Shown here in pieces: positions 17,556 to 26,244 of a DNA stretch of 64,000 nucleotides; the stretch's first letter is position 1, and the number at the start of each line of letters is the position of its first letter. Where the stretch lies: NCBI RefSeq assembly GCF_014490575.1, contig NZ_CP061033.1, positions 806,001 to 870,000 of the forward strand, in the 5' to 3' direction. A program made the translations under genes and the position numbers. Source of the stretch: Corynebacterium zhongnanshanii (GTDB taxonomy: Bacteria > Actinomycetota > Actinomycetes > Mycobacteriales > Mycobacteriaceae). The notes under the pieces are model-generated. The model worked only from the letters and a program-made list of their open reading frames with translations, did no database searches and was not told the DNA's origin.

Positions 17556-18797
17556 TTACCCCAGGGCATCCAGCCACAGGTTTCGCCGCTTGCCGAGGAC
17601 GCGTCGGAGATCGCGTGCTCGGCGAGTATCGAAATCTGTGGCCTGGATGATTTTCTCTGCAGCTCCTTCAGTGGTTGCTAGGGAGCGATCCATCACCGTT
17701 CGGGCGGCCCGATCGCTCAAGCCGATTGAGCGGGTGAAACTGAGAAACTTTTTTCCGCTCAGATTATCTGTGGCCCCGGCAACGCTTAAGGCCAGCGTGT
17801 GATCGCCATAGGGGAGAGTACTGGGAATGTCATATACCGGAGCTAATTCAAATCCCTCGCCAGTGTTGATCACGGAGATATTTTTTGCGTGCATATCGCC
17901 GTTGCCTGTGAGCCATGCGAACGCCACGAGATAGGCAATTTTCTGGGCATCGAGTGCGCGGCGCCTGCTGACCGTGAGGATTGCGGAGGCAACGTCTTCC
18001 ATGGTTGGGGAGTACTTTGCTGCCGGGGGAATATTCAATAATTGTGCAGAGTCCTCCACGGGGAACAAGGTGTCACCGTGTCTATCAAATCGGGTGACCA
18101 ACAGCCCTGAGCGGCCGTGTTTGTCGTGGATGACCGTGGCTGAGGCGGCAGGGATCCATTTTTTCGCAGAACGGATCATCTCAAAGCAGGCCGATTCATT
18201 TTCGACGAGTTTCGGATATTCCGGTGGTGAGACTTTCAGGATATAGTCCACGCCATCGGATACTGTGGGTGCGGCAATGGTGCGGGCCGAGGCTTTGTCC
18301 TGGACACCAGGTAGCGCCGAGGGATCCACAATACCGGCGCTGGATAGCGCCTCAGTGAAATCCAGGTCCTCGTTCATGGTGAGTTGTGCGCTGTGAGGGT
18401 GGGGACGTTGCCCCTGGGGGACCACTGCCACGTTGCCGATGGTGTTGGCGCCCACGTGAAGGAGCAAACCCAGCTCATCGTCCATGGAGACCTTGGAGTT
18501 TTTCTTCAAGGTAGACAGGCGCCGGCCCTCAGGAAGAAGGTTGGAGAAAAATGCAGGGAGAGCTCCGCCCGTGGTGACGGTGGCGTTGTCCCGCACGGGA
18601 AGGGTGGTCGCGACGGCCGGTCCACCGTGTGCCAAGGTTTCCTGATTGTAGAGAAATTCTGTGGTGCCATCGCTGTACGACGTGAGGTTCCCCACCAAGG
18701 CAGCGCCGACCCACACGTCGGCGCGATGGATGGCATGGTGCGCTGTGGTGCTGTTGTGGGGCAGGGAATTGCCCTGGGGCGGGGTGTTGTTGCTCAT
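17556..18797 (-). CDS. hipA: HipA-family toxin kinase
   Basis: Serine/threonine-kinase-fold toxin of 413 residues in an operon with a HipB-like antitoxin. The N-terminal couple-HipA domain (residues 28–128) is followed by the kinase-like domain. ATP-binding Lys188 is in YILKVS, catalytic Asp301 with Asn306 is in GNGDMHAKN, and the metal-binding Asp323 is in VYDIPST. The segment matching the Escherichia coli Ser150 loop (SVAGAQEK) reads ALPGVQDK, so the aligned residue is Ala161, with a Ser at 160. Its start overlaps the hipB stop by four bases (ATGA). The target is unknown; E. coli HipA modifies glutamyl-tRNA synthetase. Confidence 0.92.
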   Translation of the reverse strand: MSNNTPPQGNSLPHNSTTAHHAIHRADVWVGAALVGNLTSYSDGTTEFLYNQETLAHGGPAVATTLPVRDNATVTTGGALPAFFSNLLPEGRRLSTLKKNSKVSMDDELGLLLHVGANTIGNVAVVPQGQRPHPHSAQLTMNEDLDFTEALSSAGIVDPSALPGVQDKASARTIAAPTVSDGVDYILKVSPPEYPKLVENESACFEMIRSAKKWIPAASATVIHDKHGRSGLLVTRFDRHGDTLFPVEDSAQLLNIPPAAKYSPTMEDVASAILTVSRRRALDAQKIAYLVAFAWLTGNGDMHAKNISVINTGEGFELAPVYDIPSTLPYGDHTLALSVAGATDNLSGKKFLSFTRSIGLSDRAARTVMDRSLATTEGAAEKIIQATDFDTRRARDLRRVLGKRRNLWLDALG

Positions 18798-19045
18798 GAG
18801 TTGTGGCCCTGCGTGGCTAGCTGAAAGTGGTCCACATAGACCTGATTATGAGGAACCGGTTCCAGATCGAACCCTAGAACGGACAAGACGGCAATGGTCT
18901 TGTCTAACTGGGTTGTGTGCTTGCCGTTTTCCAGCTCCCGGATGAACCTCTCGGACACGTCTGCAAGGTCAGCCAGATCTCTTTGGGTGAGCTGTAGTTT
19001 CCGGCGTTGTTCGCGGGCGAAGATGCCGATCTCGGAAGCTTTCAT
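18794..19045 (-). CDS. hipB: HipB-like antitoxin, Xre-type DNA-binding protein
   Basis: Protein of 83 residues. An HTH of the Xre family covers residues 10–65 (LTQRDLADLADVSERFIRELENGK), followed by a short tail. It should neutralise HipA and repress the operon by binding the palindromes upstream. A good ribosome-binding site (AAAGGAG) precedes ATG 19045. The gene order antitoxin–toxin and the 4-base overlap are standard for hipBA. Confidence 0.92.
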   Translation of the reverse strand: MKASEIGIFAREQRRKLQLTQRDLADLADVSERFIRELENGKHTTQLDKTIAVLSVLGFDLEPVPHNQVYVDHFQLATQGHNS

Positions 19046-19088
19046 GATGGCTCCTTTTCAAGGGCGCGTGGCGTTGGGATGAGTTGAT

Positions 19089-19104
19089 CGGCACGAACGT
19101 GCTG
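19089..19104. promoter_or_regulatory. hipBA operator O1
   Basis: Palindrome CGGCACGAACGTGCTG, one mismatch from perfect dyad symmetry. It lies between the predicted -10 box and the hipB start. Same motif as O2 and O3. Confidence 0.8.
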
Positions 19105-19114
19105 ATTTATCCAT

Positions 19115-19142
19115 GATATACGGCCGTGTCGCTTCGGAGCAA
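19115..19142 (-). promoter_or_regulatory. Probable hipBA promoter
   Basis: On the minus strand TTGCTC (19142–19137) and TATATC (19120–19115) are separated by 16 bases. The promoter is flanked on both sides by operators O1 and O2, so bound repressor would block it. Confidence 0.5.
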
Positions 19143-19149
19143 GCATTTT

Positions 19150-19165
19150 CGGCATGATCGTGCCG
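19150..19165. promoter_or_regulatory. hipBA operator O2
   Basis: CGGCATGATCGTGCCG core inside a longer dyad (19146–19169) with TTTT and AAAA flanks. Its centre is exactly 61 bp from the centres of O1 and O3. Confidence 0.8.
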
Positions 19166-19210
19166 AAAAAGGCGATAATGAGCTCGCGGTATGACTTACC
19201 CCTAGAACTT

Positions 19211-19226
19211 CGGCACGAACGTGCCG
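19211..19226. promoter_or_regulatory. hipBA operator O3, on the polA side
   Basis: CGGCACGAACGTGCCG, a near-perfect dyad identical to O1 except for the last half-site base. It lies 65 bp before the polA start, so it could also influence polA. Confidence 0.75.
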
Positions 19227-19290
19227 ATTATGTGTGCTGTGGCCAGATCGCCTCATCCTGATGTCAGGGGCGACGTATAGAGTAGAGCTC

Positions 19291-21939
19291 ATGACTGACA
19301 AGAAGCTGTTGCTCCTCGACGGCCACTCCCTGGCCTTCCGCGCGTTCTATGCACTTCCCGCACAAAACTTCTCCACCACGGGTGGCCAACACACGAACGC
19401 AGTCTATGGCTTCTTAGGGATGTTCCTGGGCCTCATGGAGCAGGAACAGCCCACCCACGTTGCCGCCGCATTCGACCTGTCCGGACCGACCTTCCGAGAG
19501 GAATCCTTCCCTGACTACAAGGCGCAGCGTCCCTCCACACCACCGGAGTTCAAAGGGCAGATTGACCTCATCCGAAAAACGCTGGAAACCCTCGGAATTG
19601 TGACTCTCGATAAGGAGTCCTATGAGGCAGACGATATTATCGCCACCCTTGCCACGCGGGGACATGAAGCAGGAATGAACACCCTCATTTGCACAGGTGA
19701 CCGCGATTCTCTTCAACTGGTGACCGATGACGTGACCGTGCTCTACACACTGAAGGGTGTTTCCGAGCTGCACCGATTTACCCCTGCAGCCGTGGAAGAA
19801 AAGTATGGAGTCACGCCCGCTCAATATCCGGATTTGGCCGCGCTTCGAGGGGATACATCGGACAATATGCCAGGTGTGCCCGGCGTCGGACCAAAAACGG
19901 CGCAAAAATGGATCACGCAATACGGCAACTTGCAGGGGGTCATAGACAATATTGAGTCCATCGGCGGCAAAGTGGGTCAGTCTCTGCGCGATAATATCGA
20001 CAATGTCACGCTTGCCCGCGACATTACGGAAATGGTGCGCGACCTGGATCTTGTTAAAGACCTCGATGAGCTGAAGCCTCAAGACATTGAGGCCGCAGAT
20101 GCCCTCGAAGTCTTTGAGGAATTGCAGTTTGGCGCCAACCTTCGCACTCGAGCGTTTCGCACACTGGGAGTGGAATTTGATAACGCGGACGCCATTCCTA
20201 TTACCCAAGAAGATATTGCCGAAGGAAAGCTCGCCGGATGGCTGAAAAAGCGTTCCTCCACGCCAATCTCGGTGGATATCAGCGGAGAAACGCTGGCGTT
20301 ATTGGATCGCGATAACGTGGGCGTGGCCATTGACCTTGCTGAGATTTCCACCAAGGATCTTGATGCACTGCAACAGTGGCTGGATTCGGATTCCCCGAAA
20401 TGGTTCCACGACACCAAATTGGCCTTTCACGCCCTGATCGACCAAGGCGTCATCACCGTGTCCCATCAGGACGACGCCGAGCAGACGTCCCTGATAGCCC
20501 CAGAGCAGACGAACGGCCTCGCAGGCGTGGAGCATGACACCTCCATCGCGGCATACTTGCTGCGACCGGATGTGCGCACTCACACATTGGAAGACGTTGT
20601 GCAGCGTCACGTGGGCCGAGAATTGAGTGAGGACGCTACAGGGCTGGAGCGTGCCCAGGCCATCGCAGAATTGGTGGGGGTGCTCGCGCCCGCGCTGCTG
20701 GAGGCCGGGGCGGATGAGCTCTATTACGACCTGGAAGTACCACTGTGCCTGATTCTCGCGCGGATGGAAGCGACGGGAATCTCGGTCAATCGCTCCCATT
20801 TGGAGACATTGGCACAGGACTACGAGGATAAGGTTCAGCAGGCCGTGGATGCCGCTCGTGACGTGGCGGGAGTTCCCGACCTCAACCTGTCGAGCCCGAA
20901 GCAGCTGCAAAAGGTTCTCTTCGAGGATCTGGACCTTCCGAAAACGAAAAAGACAAAGACCGGATATTCCACGGCGGCCGCGGAACTGGAGAAACTCGCG
21001 GCGCAATCGGATCACCCATTCCTGGGCTATCTGATGCAGCACCGCGAGTATCTGAAGATGAAAAACACCATCGACGGATTGGTGAACGCCATTGAGGGCG
21101 ACGGGCGCATCCACACCACTTTCAATCAAAAGGGTGCAGCCACGGGGCGCCTATCGTCCTCGGATCCCAACCTCCAAAACATTCCCGTTCGCACCGAGGC
21201 GGGGCGCATTATCCGCTCCTGCTTTGTGGTGGGCAACGGATATGAGACGTTGTTGACGGCGGATTATTCCCAGATTGAAATGCGTGTGATGGCCCACCTG
21301 TCAGAGGATCAGGGCTTGATTGAGGCCTATCAATCCGGCGAGGACCTTCACAATTACGTGGGATCGCGCGTCTTCGATGTGCCCGTGGACGCCGTCACTC
21401 CCGATCTACGCCGAAAAGTAAAGGCCCTGTCCTATGGCTTGGTGTATGGATTGTCCAGCTTTGGCCTCTCCCAACAGCTGTCCATTTCTACCGCAGAAGC
21501 CAAGCGCATCATGGATAACTATTTCGAGCGTTTCGGTGGCGTGAAGAAGTATCTGGACCACGTAGTGGAGGTTGCCCGGGAGACCGGATACACGGAGACG
21601 ATCTTTGGACGCCGGCGTTACCTACCGGAATTGAACTCCTCGAACAGGGTGGCGCGAGACAACGCAGAACGTGCAGCGCTGAACGCTCCCATCCAGGGCT
21701 CGGCGGCAGACATCATTAAGTTGGCCATGATCCGGGTGGATCGGGCACTGAACGACGGGGGATTCCGCTCCCGCGTGCTGCTACAAGTCCACGATGAATT
21801 GGTGGTGGAGGTAGCCCCAGGAGAGCTAGACGAGGTGCGCCAGCTTCTGCGTGAGCAGATGGATGGCGCCGCAGAGCTCCGCGTGCCGCTCGACGTGTCC
21901 GCCGGCGACGGCGAGAACTGGGATGCTGCCGGGCACTAG
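19291..21939 (+). CDS. polA: DNA polymerase I
   Basis: Repair and Okazaki-maturation polymerase of 882 residues. The N-terminal 5'-nuclease domain (1–290) begins LLLLDGHSLAFRAFYALP and keeps the acidic residues in AAFDLSG, YEADDIIATLA and CTGDRDSLQL. The middle domain (about 310–490) lacks the acidic 3'-exonuclease motifs, as is usual in actinobacteria. Polymerase motifs A (DYSQIEMRVMAHLSED), B (RRKVKALSYGLVYG) and C (VHDELVVEV) are intact. ATG 19291 was chosen over upstream in-frame starts because it gives the conserved N-terminus; a TATAGA ten bases upstream suggests a very short leader. Confidence 0.96.
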   Translation: MTDKKLLLLDGHSLAFRAFYALPAQNFSTTGGQHTNAVYGFLGMFLGLMEQEQPTHVAAAFDLSGPTFREESFPDYKAQRPSTPPEFKGQIDLIRKTLETLGIVTLDKESYEADDIIATLATRGHEAGMNTLICTGDRDSLQLVTDDVTVLYTLKGVSELHRFTPAAVEEKYGVTPAQYPDLAALRGDTSDNMPGVPGVGPKTAQKWITQYGNLQGVIDNIESIGGKVGQSLRDNIDNVTLARDITEMVRDLDLVKDLDELKPQDIEAADALEVFEELQFGANLRTRAFRTLGVEFDNADAIPITQEDIAEGKLAGWLKKRSSTPISVDISGETLALLDRDNVGVAIDLAEISTKDLDALQQWLDSDSPKWFHDTKLAFHALIDQGVITVSHQDDAEQTSLIAPEQTNGLAGVEHDTSIAAYLLRPDVRTHTLEDVVQRHVGRELSEDATGLERAQAIAELVGVLAPALLEAGADELYYDLEVPLCLILARMEATGISVNRSHLETLAQDYEDKVQQAVDAARDVAGVPDLNLSSPKQLQKVLFEDLDLPKTKKTKTGYSTAAAELEKLAAQSDHPFLGYLMQHREYLKMKNTIDGLVNAIEGDGRIHTTFNQKGAATGRLSSSDPNLQNIPVRTEAGRIIRSCFVVGNGYETLLTADYSQIEMRVMAHLSEDQGLIEAYQSGEDLHNYVGSRVFDVPVDAVTPDLRRKVKALSYGLVYGLSSFGLSQQLSISTAEAKRIMDNYFERFGGVKKYLDHVVEVARETGYTETIFGRRRYLPELNSSNRVARDNAERAALNAPIQGSAADIIKLAMIRVDRALNDGGFRSRVLLQVHDELVVEVAPGELDEVRQLLREQMDGAAELRVPLDVSAGDGENWDAAGH

Positions 21940-22859
21940 CCTTCTAGAGTAGGGGAGGTGCTGGCGTCGGCGTCGTCGGTGGATTTCTTCGCGCTAAAGG
22001 CACGCTCCAGACCCACCATGATGGCCACCGCAACGGCGCCTGCGAGGAACAGGGTGATCGCCAACCCGATGTCCTGAGAGGGTGCCTCAAGGTTGGCGCT
22101 CTCATCCTGCCACGGCCACAGGGCTCGTAGGGAACCAAGCATGAGGCCGGCCATGACTACCAGCGTGATGTCGCGGTGGTCTTCCAGGAGTTTCTCCAAG
22201 ATGCGCACGAAGGCGATGATGCCGGTGAGGGCACCCAGGGCGAATACGCCGATGTAGACAAGGTCGCGCTCATGAACCGCGCCCATCGTAGCGCTGTAGA
22301 GACCCACGGCCAATAGGAAGAAGGAACCGGAAACGCCTGGCAGCACCAGAGCACAGATGGCTACAGCGGCCGCGAAGAATACGACGATGAGGCTTGGGTT
22401 GGACTGAGGCGCGCTGGTCACGCCGGTGAGGAGGAACGTGGCCACGGCGGCGAGGATGAACGCCACGATGGCGACGGGCAGCTTTCGTGAGACAGCTTCC
22501 TTGTTGATCATGGACAGTGGCACCACAAGGGAGACCAGAACCATGCCGAAGAACAGTGCACGGGATGCCACGGGCTGATCAGTGACGAACGCCTCCATCA
22601 CCCCGGCCATGGACACCACAACTGCTGCCATGCCGACGAGGAGGGAGATGAGAAATAGCCAGTCTGCGCTCTTGAGTTTCTGGATTGCTGCAGAACGATC
22701 CTTGACCAGGAGCTTCAGTCCGTCGAGGACAAGATTTGCTTGGGCTAGGACTCTTTCGTATACGCCGGTGACAAGTGCAATGGTGCCTCCTGAAACCCCA
22801 GGAACGAGCTCGGCCATTCCGATCAGGGCACCGCGGATGATGTTAAGTAGGATGCTCAT
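21936..22859 (-). CDS. DUF368 membrane protein, PopT-like polyprenyl-phosphate translocase
   Basis: Polytopic membrane protein of 307 residues with 8–9 hydrophobic segments. ELVPGVSGGTIALVTGVYE near residues 17–35 and the second VLPGVSGSFFLL repeat are the paired family motifs. Members of DUF368 have been shown to return undecaprenyl phosphate across the membrane; in corynebacteria the carrier would be decaprenyl phosphate, by inference. Its stop overlaps the polA stop by four bases on the opposite strand. A terminator-shaped hairpin lies in its 5' region. Confidence 0.88.
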   Translation of the reverse strand: MSILLNIIRGALIGMAELVPGVSGGTIALVTGVYERVLAQANLVLDGLKLLVKDRSAAIQKLKSADWLFLISLLVGMAAVVVSMAGVMEAFVTDQPVASRALFFGMVLVSLVVPLSMINKEAVSRKLPVAIVAFILAAVATFLLTGVTSAPQSNPSLIVVFFAAAVAICALVLPGVSGSFFLLAVGLYSATMGAVHERDLVYIGVFALGALTGIIAFVRILEKLLEDHRDITLVVMAGLMLGSLRALWPWQDESANLEAPSQDIGLAITLFLAGAVAVAIMVGLERAFSAKKSTDDADASTSPTLEG

Positions 22860-22876
22860 TGGCTACCACTATAAAC

Positions 22877-22900
22877 AAAACCCCTCCACGGAGGCGTTTT
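22877..22900. terminator. Terminator-like hairpin between divergent genes
   Basis: An 11-bp stem with one mismatch and a two-base loop, with AAAA on the left and TTTT on the right. It stands between the divergent starts of the DUF368 gene and rpsA, where no gene ends, so it may act as an attenuator or insulator. Confidence 0.6.
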
Positions 22901-22917
22901 TCTGCGGTGTGGCGCGT

Positions 22918-22946
22918 TTGCACAGATAGTACAAGCTGTGTAACAT
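22918..22946 (+). promoter_or_regulatory. Probable rpsA promoter
   Basis: TTGCAC (22918–22923) and TAACAT (22941–22946) are spaced by 17 bases. The resulting leader of about 75 bases contains a GC-rich hairpin (CGCCCGCGCGGGCG, near 22961–22974) flanked by two TTGCAA copies. Confidence 0.6.
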
Positions 22947-23026
22947 TTGCAATGTTGTGCGCCCGCGCGGGCGTGCTTTGCAATTGTCCGTTTTCTATTC
23001 GAGTCCGTTTCGGAGACAACTAACAC

Positions 23027-24493
23027 ATGTCCACCAACAACGCACCTCAGGTAGCCATCAACGATATTGGTTCCGCTGAGGATTTCCTGGCAGCCATCGA
23101 CGCAACCATCAAGTACTTCAACGATGGTGACATTGTCGAAGGCACCGTCGTGAAGGTCGATCACGACGAAGTTCTGCTTGATATCGGCTACAAGACCGAG
23201 GGTGTTATCCCTTCCCGTGAACTGTCCATCAAGCACGACGTAGACCCAGGTGAGGTCGTTGAGGTCGGCGACGTTATCGACGCTCTTGTTCTCACTAAGG
23301 AGGACAAGGAAGGTCGTCTGATCCTGTCCAAGAAGCGCGCACAGTACGAGCGTGCGTGGGGCGCCATCGAGGAGCTCAAGGAGAAGGACGAGCCAGTTAC
23401 CGGTACCGTTATCGAGGTTGTCAAGGGCGGCCTGATTCTGGACATCGGTCTGCGCGGCTTCCTGCCTGCTTCCTTGGTCGAGATGCGCCGTGTTCGCGAC
23501 CTGCAGCCTTACATCGGCCAGGAGATCGAAGCAAAGATCATCGAGCTGGACAAGCACCGCAACAACGTTGTGCTGTCCCGCCGCGCATTCCTGGAGCAGA
23601 CCCAGTCCGAGGTTCGCTCCGAGTTCCTTAACCAGCTGCAGAAGGGGCAGGTCCGCAAGGGCGTTGTCTCCTCCATCGTCAACTTCGGTGCCTTCGTGGA
23701 CCTGGGTGGCGTAGACGGCCTGGTTCACGTCTCCGAGCTGTCCTGGAAGCACATCGATCACCCATCTGAGGTTGTCTCCGTGGGCGACGAAGTGACCGTC
23801 GAGGTTATCGAGGTTGTTCTGGACCGCGAGCGCGTCTCCCTGTCTCTGAAGGCAACCCAGGAAGACCCATGGCGCGTCTTCGCCCGCACCCACGCCATCG
23901 GCCAGATTGTTCCGGGCAAGGTCACCAAGCTGGTTCCATTCGGTGCATTCGTCCGCGTGGAAGAGGGCATCGAGGGTCTGGTACACATCTCCGAGCTGGC
24001 TGAGCGCCACGTTGAGGTTCCAGACCAGGTTGTGAGCGTTGGCCAGGAAGTGATGGTCAAGGTCATCGACATCGACCTCGAGCGTCGTCGTATCTCCCTG
24101 TCCGTCAAGCAGGCTGACGAGGACTACAACGAGGAGTTCGACCCATCCAAGTACGGCATGGCTGACTCCTACGATGAGCAGGGCAACTACATCTTCCCAG
24201 AGGGCTTCGACCCAGAGACCAACGAGTGGAAGGAAGGCTTCGACGAGCAGCGCGAGGCTTGGGAGGCACGCTATGCAGAGGCAGAGCGTCGCCACACCCA
24301 GCACACCGCTCAGATCGAGCGCAACCGCGCAGCTGCTGCTGAGGCTGCTGCCAACGGCGAGGGCGGCTACTCCTCCGAGTCCAACGACTCTAAGGGCTCC
24401 GCTTCCTCCGACTCTTCCGCTGAGGACGCAGGCACCCTGGCTTCCGACGAGCAGCTGGCTGCTCTGCGCGAGAAGCTGGCCGGCGGCGAGTAA
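23027..24493 (+). CDS. rpsA: 30S ribosomal protein S1
   Basis: mRNA-binding ribosomal protein of 488 residues. Four S1 (OB-fold) repeats are seen at about 33–105, 123–190, 207–276 and 293–362, the last two being the strongest (GAFVDLGGVDGLVHVSELSW and GAFVRVEEGIEGLVHISELA). An acidic Glu/Ser/Ala-rich C-terminal tail of about 100 residues follows, as in other actinobacterial S1 proteins. The codon use is strongly biased towards preferred codons, typical of highly expressed genes. A strong terminator follows at 24535. Confidence 0.97.
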   Translation: MSTNNAPQVAINDIGSAEDFLAAIDATIKYFNDGDIVEGTVVKVDHDEVLLDIGYKTEGVIPSRELSIKHDVDPGEVVEVGDVIDALVLTKEDKEGRLILSKKRAQYERAWGAIEELKEKDEPVTGTVIEVVKGGLILDIGLRGFLPASLVEMRRVRDLQPYIGQEIEAKIIELDKHRNNVVLSRRAFLEQTQSEVRSEFLNQLQKGQVRKGVVSSIVNFGAFVDLGGVDGLVHVSELSWKHIDHPSEVVSVGDEVTVEVIEVVLDRERVSLSLKATQEDPWRVFARTHAIGQIVPGKVTKLVPFGAFVRVEEGIEGLVHISELAERHVEVPDQVVSVGQEVMVKVIDIDLERRRISLSVKQADEDYNEEFDPSKYGMADSYDEQGNYIFPEGFDPETNEWKEGFDEQREAWEARYAEAERRHTQHTAQIERNRAAAAEAAANGEGGYSSESNDSKGSASSDSSAEDAGTLASDEQLAALREKLAGGE

Positions 24494-24534
24494 GATCCGC
24501 GCACTGCACGGCTGATTCACGCCAGTAGCACGAA

Positions 24535-24570
24535 GGGCATCCATCACACGATGGATGCCCCTCTTCTTTT
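24535..24570 (+). terminator. rho-independent terminator of rpsA
   Basis: Ten-base-pair stem GGGCATCCAT/ATGGATGCCC with a six-base loop, followed by a T-rich run. Confidence 0.9.
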
Positions 24571-24580
24571 GTGTTTTTCG

Positions 24581-25141
24581 TCAGGCGTCAGCCCAGAAAC
24601 TATCAGGGATTCCCTGAACCCCCTTAAACAGCTCTCGCTCCAGCGGCTCCCCCGCCCGGAAGAGCGACATTTCACCCGTGGGTTCCAGCACAATGAGCTG
24701 CACCTGATTCCGATGATGAATGCCCGCGCGTCGCATTACCATCCGCATATCGGACTTTGAGATGTGATAGTGACGCATCTGCTTGTCCAAATACTGTCCG
24801 TGCGCGAACACCGCGTGTGGCTTTTCATCGAACACCCGCCGCAACCCCGACTGCTTACGCGCCGCCCCCAGAGCCGCCTCCAGCAGCATGAGCGTCACAA
24901 GCCCAATCGCGCCGGCTGCCAGGGTGGGCGGGTGGCCGATAATCACACGCCCCGCCACCGCACCGAACATGATCAGCACCACCGTGTCGAACGCCGTCAT
25001 TTTCGACATCACGCGCACACCAAACGTCCGGACAAGGATGAGGAAAAAGAGGTAAATCACCACCGCGGAGAGCACCACAATCGGGATGCGCGAGGGGTCG
25101 ATTTCTATCTGTTCTACAAAATGCCTATGCAGCTCCTCCAT
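24581..25141 (-). CDS. DUF421 (YetF-like) membrane protein
   Basis: Protein of 186 residues with three N-terminal membrane helices (about 18–40, 46–63 and 68–90) and a cytoplasmic alpha/beta domain. This matches DUF421 proteins such as Bacillus YetF. The FILVRTFGVRVMSKMTAFDTVVLIMFGAVAGR region is typical. The function of the family is not established. It starts at ATG 25141 and ends close to the rpsA terminator, on the opposite strand. Confidence 0.85.
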   Translation of the reverse strand: MEELHRHFVEQIEIDPSRIPIVVLSAVVIYLFFLILVRTFGVRVMSKMTAFDTVVLIMFGAVAGRVIIGHPPTLAAGAIGLVTLMLLEAALGAARKQSGLRRVFDEKPHAVFAHGQYLDKQMRHYHISKSDMRMVMRRAGIHHRNQVQLIVLEPTGEMSLFRAGEPLERELFKGVQGIPDSFWADA

Positions 25142-25233
25142 ATTGTTAAATCATAGTCCTGCGTTGATTGCCATTATTATCGACGCCGGCCCGCATCCCA
25201 CCCGCATCTCGTCACCGTCCCGGAACGCGGAAA

Positions 25234-25268
25234 AAGGCCGGTTCGCGATACACTCGCGAACCGGCCTT
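25234..25268 (-). terminator. rho-independent terminator of the fabG4–maoC operon
   Basis: Perfect 15-bp stem (25234–25248 with 25254–25268) with a 5-base loop, followed on the minus strand by a T-run. It lies 31 bases after the maoC stop. Confidence 0.9.
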
Positions 25269-25298
25269 GCTCTCACGGCCTTGTTAAGGCCGCCACTC

Positions 25299-26231
25299 TT
25301 AGAGCTTTTCGATAGAAGCGCTGGCGTGCAGCGTGTCCAGCTTGGAGCTCTTGCGTGCCTGCAGGTTCCACTGGGATGGAACAGGGTATGCCTTGTCGCC
25401 AGCAGGCTGTGCAACGATTGCTACGGTGCCCGGCAACGTCACAGGCTTAGCGAACTCAATCTTGAAGCGTGCAGCCGGAGGGACCAGTCCCTCAAGGGAG
25501 GACACCAGGCGTGCCGCAGTCCACATGCCGTGAGCGATGGTGGCTGGGAAGCCGAAGGCCTTCGCGCCCACACCAGAGATGTGGATCGGGTTCTTGTCAC
25601 CCGAAGCTTCTGCGTACACCTTGATATCGTCAGCGGTGACACGGACGCGGCTGAACGCATCGTCGGTGTCGGCGTCGAAGGAAATGGGATCCACGATACG
25701 GCCGTTGGTCGGCTCCAGGTTCTTGAACGGCGAGGAGCTGGACAGCTTCGCGCCCTTGGACAGGAACGCGGAGGTCTGGGTCCACACGTCAATGCCATCC
25801 ACGGAGGCCACGGTCACAACATCCAGCAGCACACCCTTCGTGTGAGGGCGCAGGTTTTCAGCATGGACGCGGAAATCCAGCACGTCGTCCACGGTCAGTG
25901 GGCGCGTCTGCTCGATGGTGTTGGATAGGTGCACCATGCCCACCGCGTTGAGGGGGGAGTCCTTCGCGGTCAGCAGCTTCATTACGATCGGGAAGCTGAG
26001 CACGTACGGGTAGGTCAGCGGCAGCTCGTTGGTGAGGCGGAAGCCCGTGGCGGAGGCGTACTCCGCCAGGTGGTTTGGATCCACCTTCACGCCTTTTACC
26101 TCGAAGGCCGTGGTTGGATTGTCCTTGGCCACGCGCTTGGTTCCCACGCCCGGCACAATGTCCTTCACTGCATTCTTGTACTCATCCATCAACACGGGGA
26201 TGGATGGGAGTTCCTTGTAGGTCACTGTCAT
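25299..26231 (-). CDS. MaoC-like (R)-hydratase, HtdX-like
   Basis: Double-hotdog protein of 310 residues of the MaoC dehydratase family. The C-terminal hotdog contains the catalytic Asp/His of the hydratase-2 motif in YAEASGDKNPIHI and the following FPATIAHGMWTAA segment. ATG 26231 has a clear AAAGGGA site and lies 13 bases after the fabG4 stop. The neighbours FabG4 and FadA2 reproduce the Mycobacterium tuberculosis Rv0241c–Rv0243 block (htdX–fabG4–fadA2), so a shared role in fatty acyl-CoA metabolism is likely. Confidence 0.9.
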   Translation of the reverse strand: MTVTYKELPSIPVLMDEYKNAVKDIVPGVGTKRVAKDNPTTAFEVKGVKVDPNHLAEYASATGFRLTNELPLTYPYVLSFPIVMKLLTAKDSPLNAVGMVHLSNTIEQTRPLTVDDVLDFRVHAENLRPHTKGVLLDVVTVASVDGIDVWTQTSAFLSKGAKLSSSSPFKNLEPTNGRIVDPISFDADTDDAFSRVRVTADDIKVYAEASGDKNPIHISGVGAKAFGFPATIAHGMWTAARLVSSLEGLVPPAARFKIEFAKPVTLPGTVAIVAQPAGDKAYPVPSQWNLQARKSSKLDTLHASASIEKL

Positions 26232-26244
26232 GATTGTTTCCCTT

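Noticed and set aside
19046..19290. The palindromes as an attachment site or remnant mobile-element ends
   Set aside because: They are separate 16-bp dyads at regular spacing beside an Xre-type repressor gene, with no integrase or target duplication, so operators explain them better.
22856..24547. 563-codon minus-strand frame opposite rpsA
   Set aside because: Its Leu/Val/Asp pattern mirrors the biased codons of rpsA; no domain or ribosome-binding site supports it.
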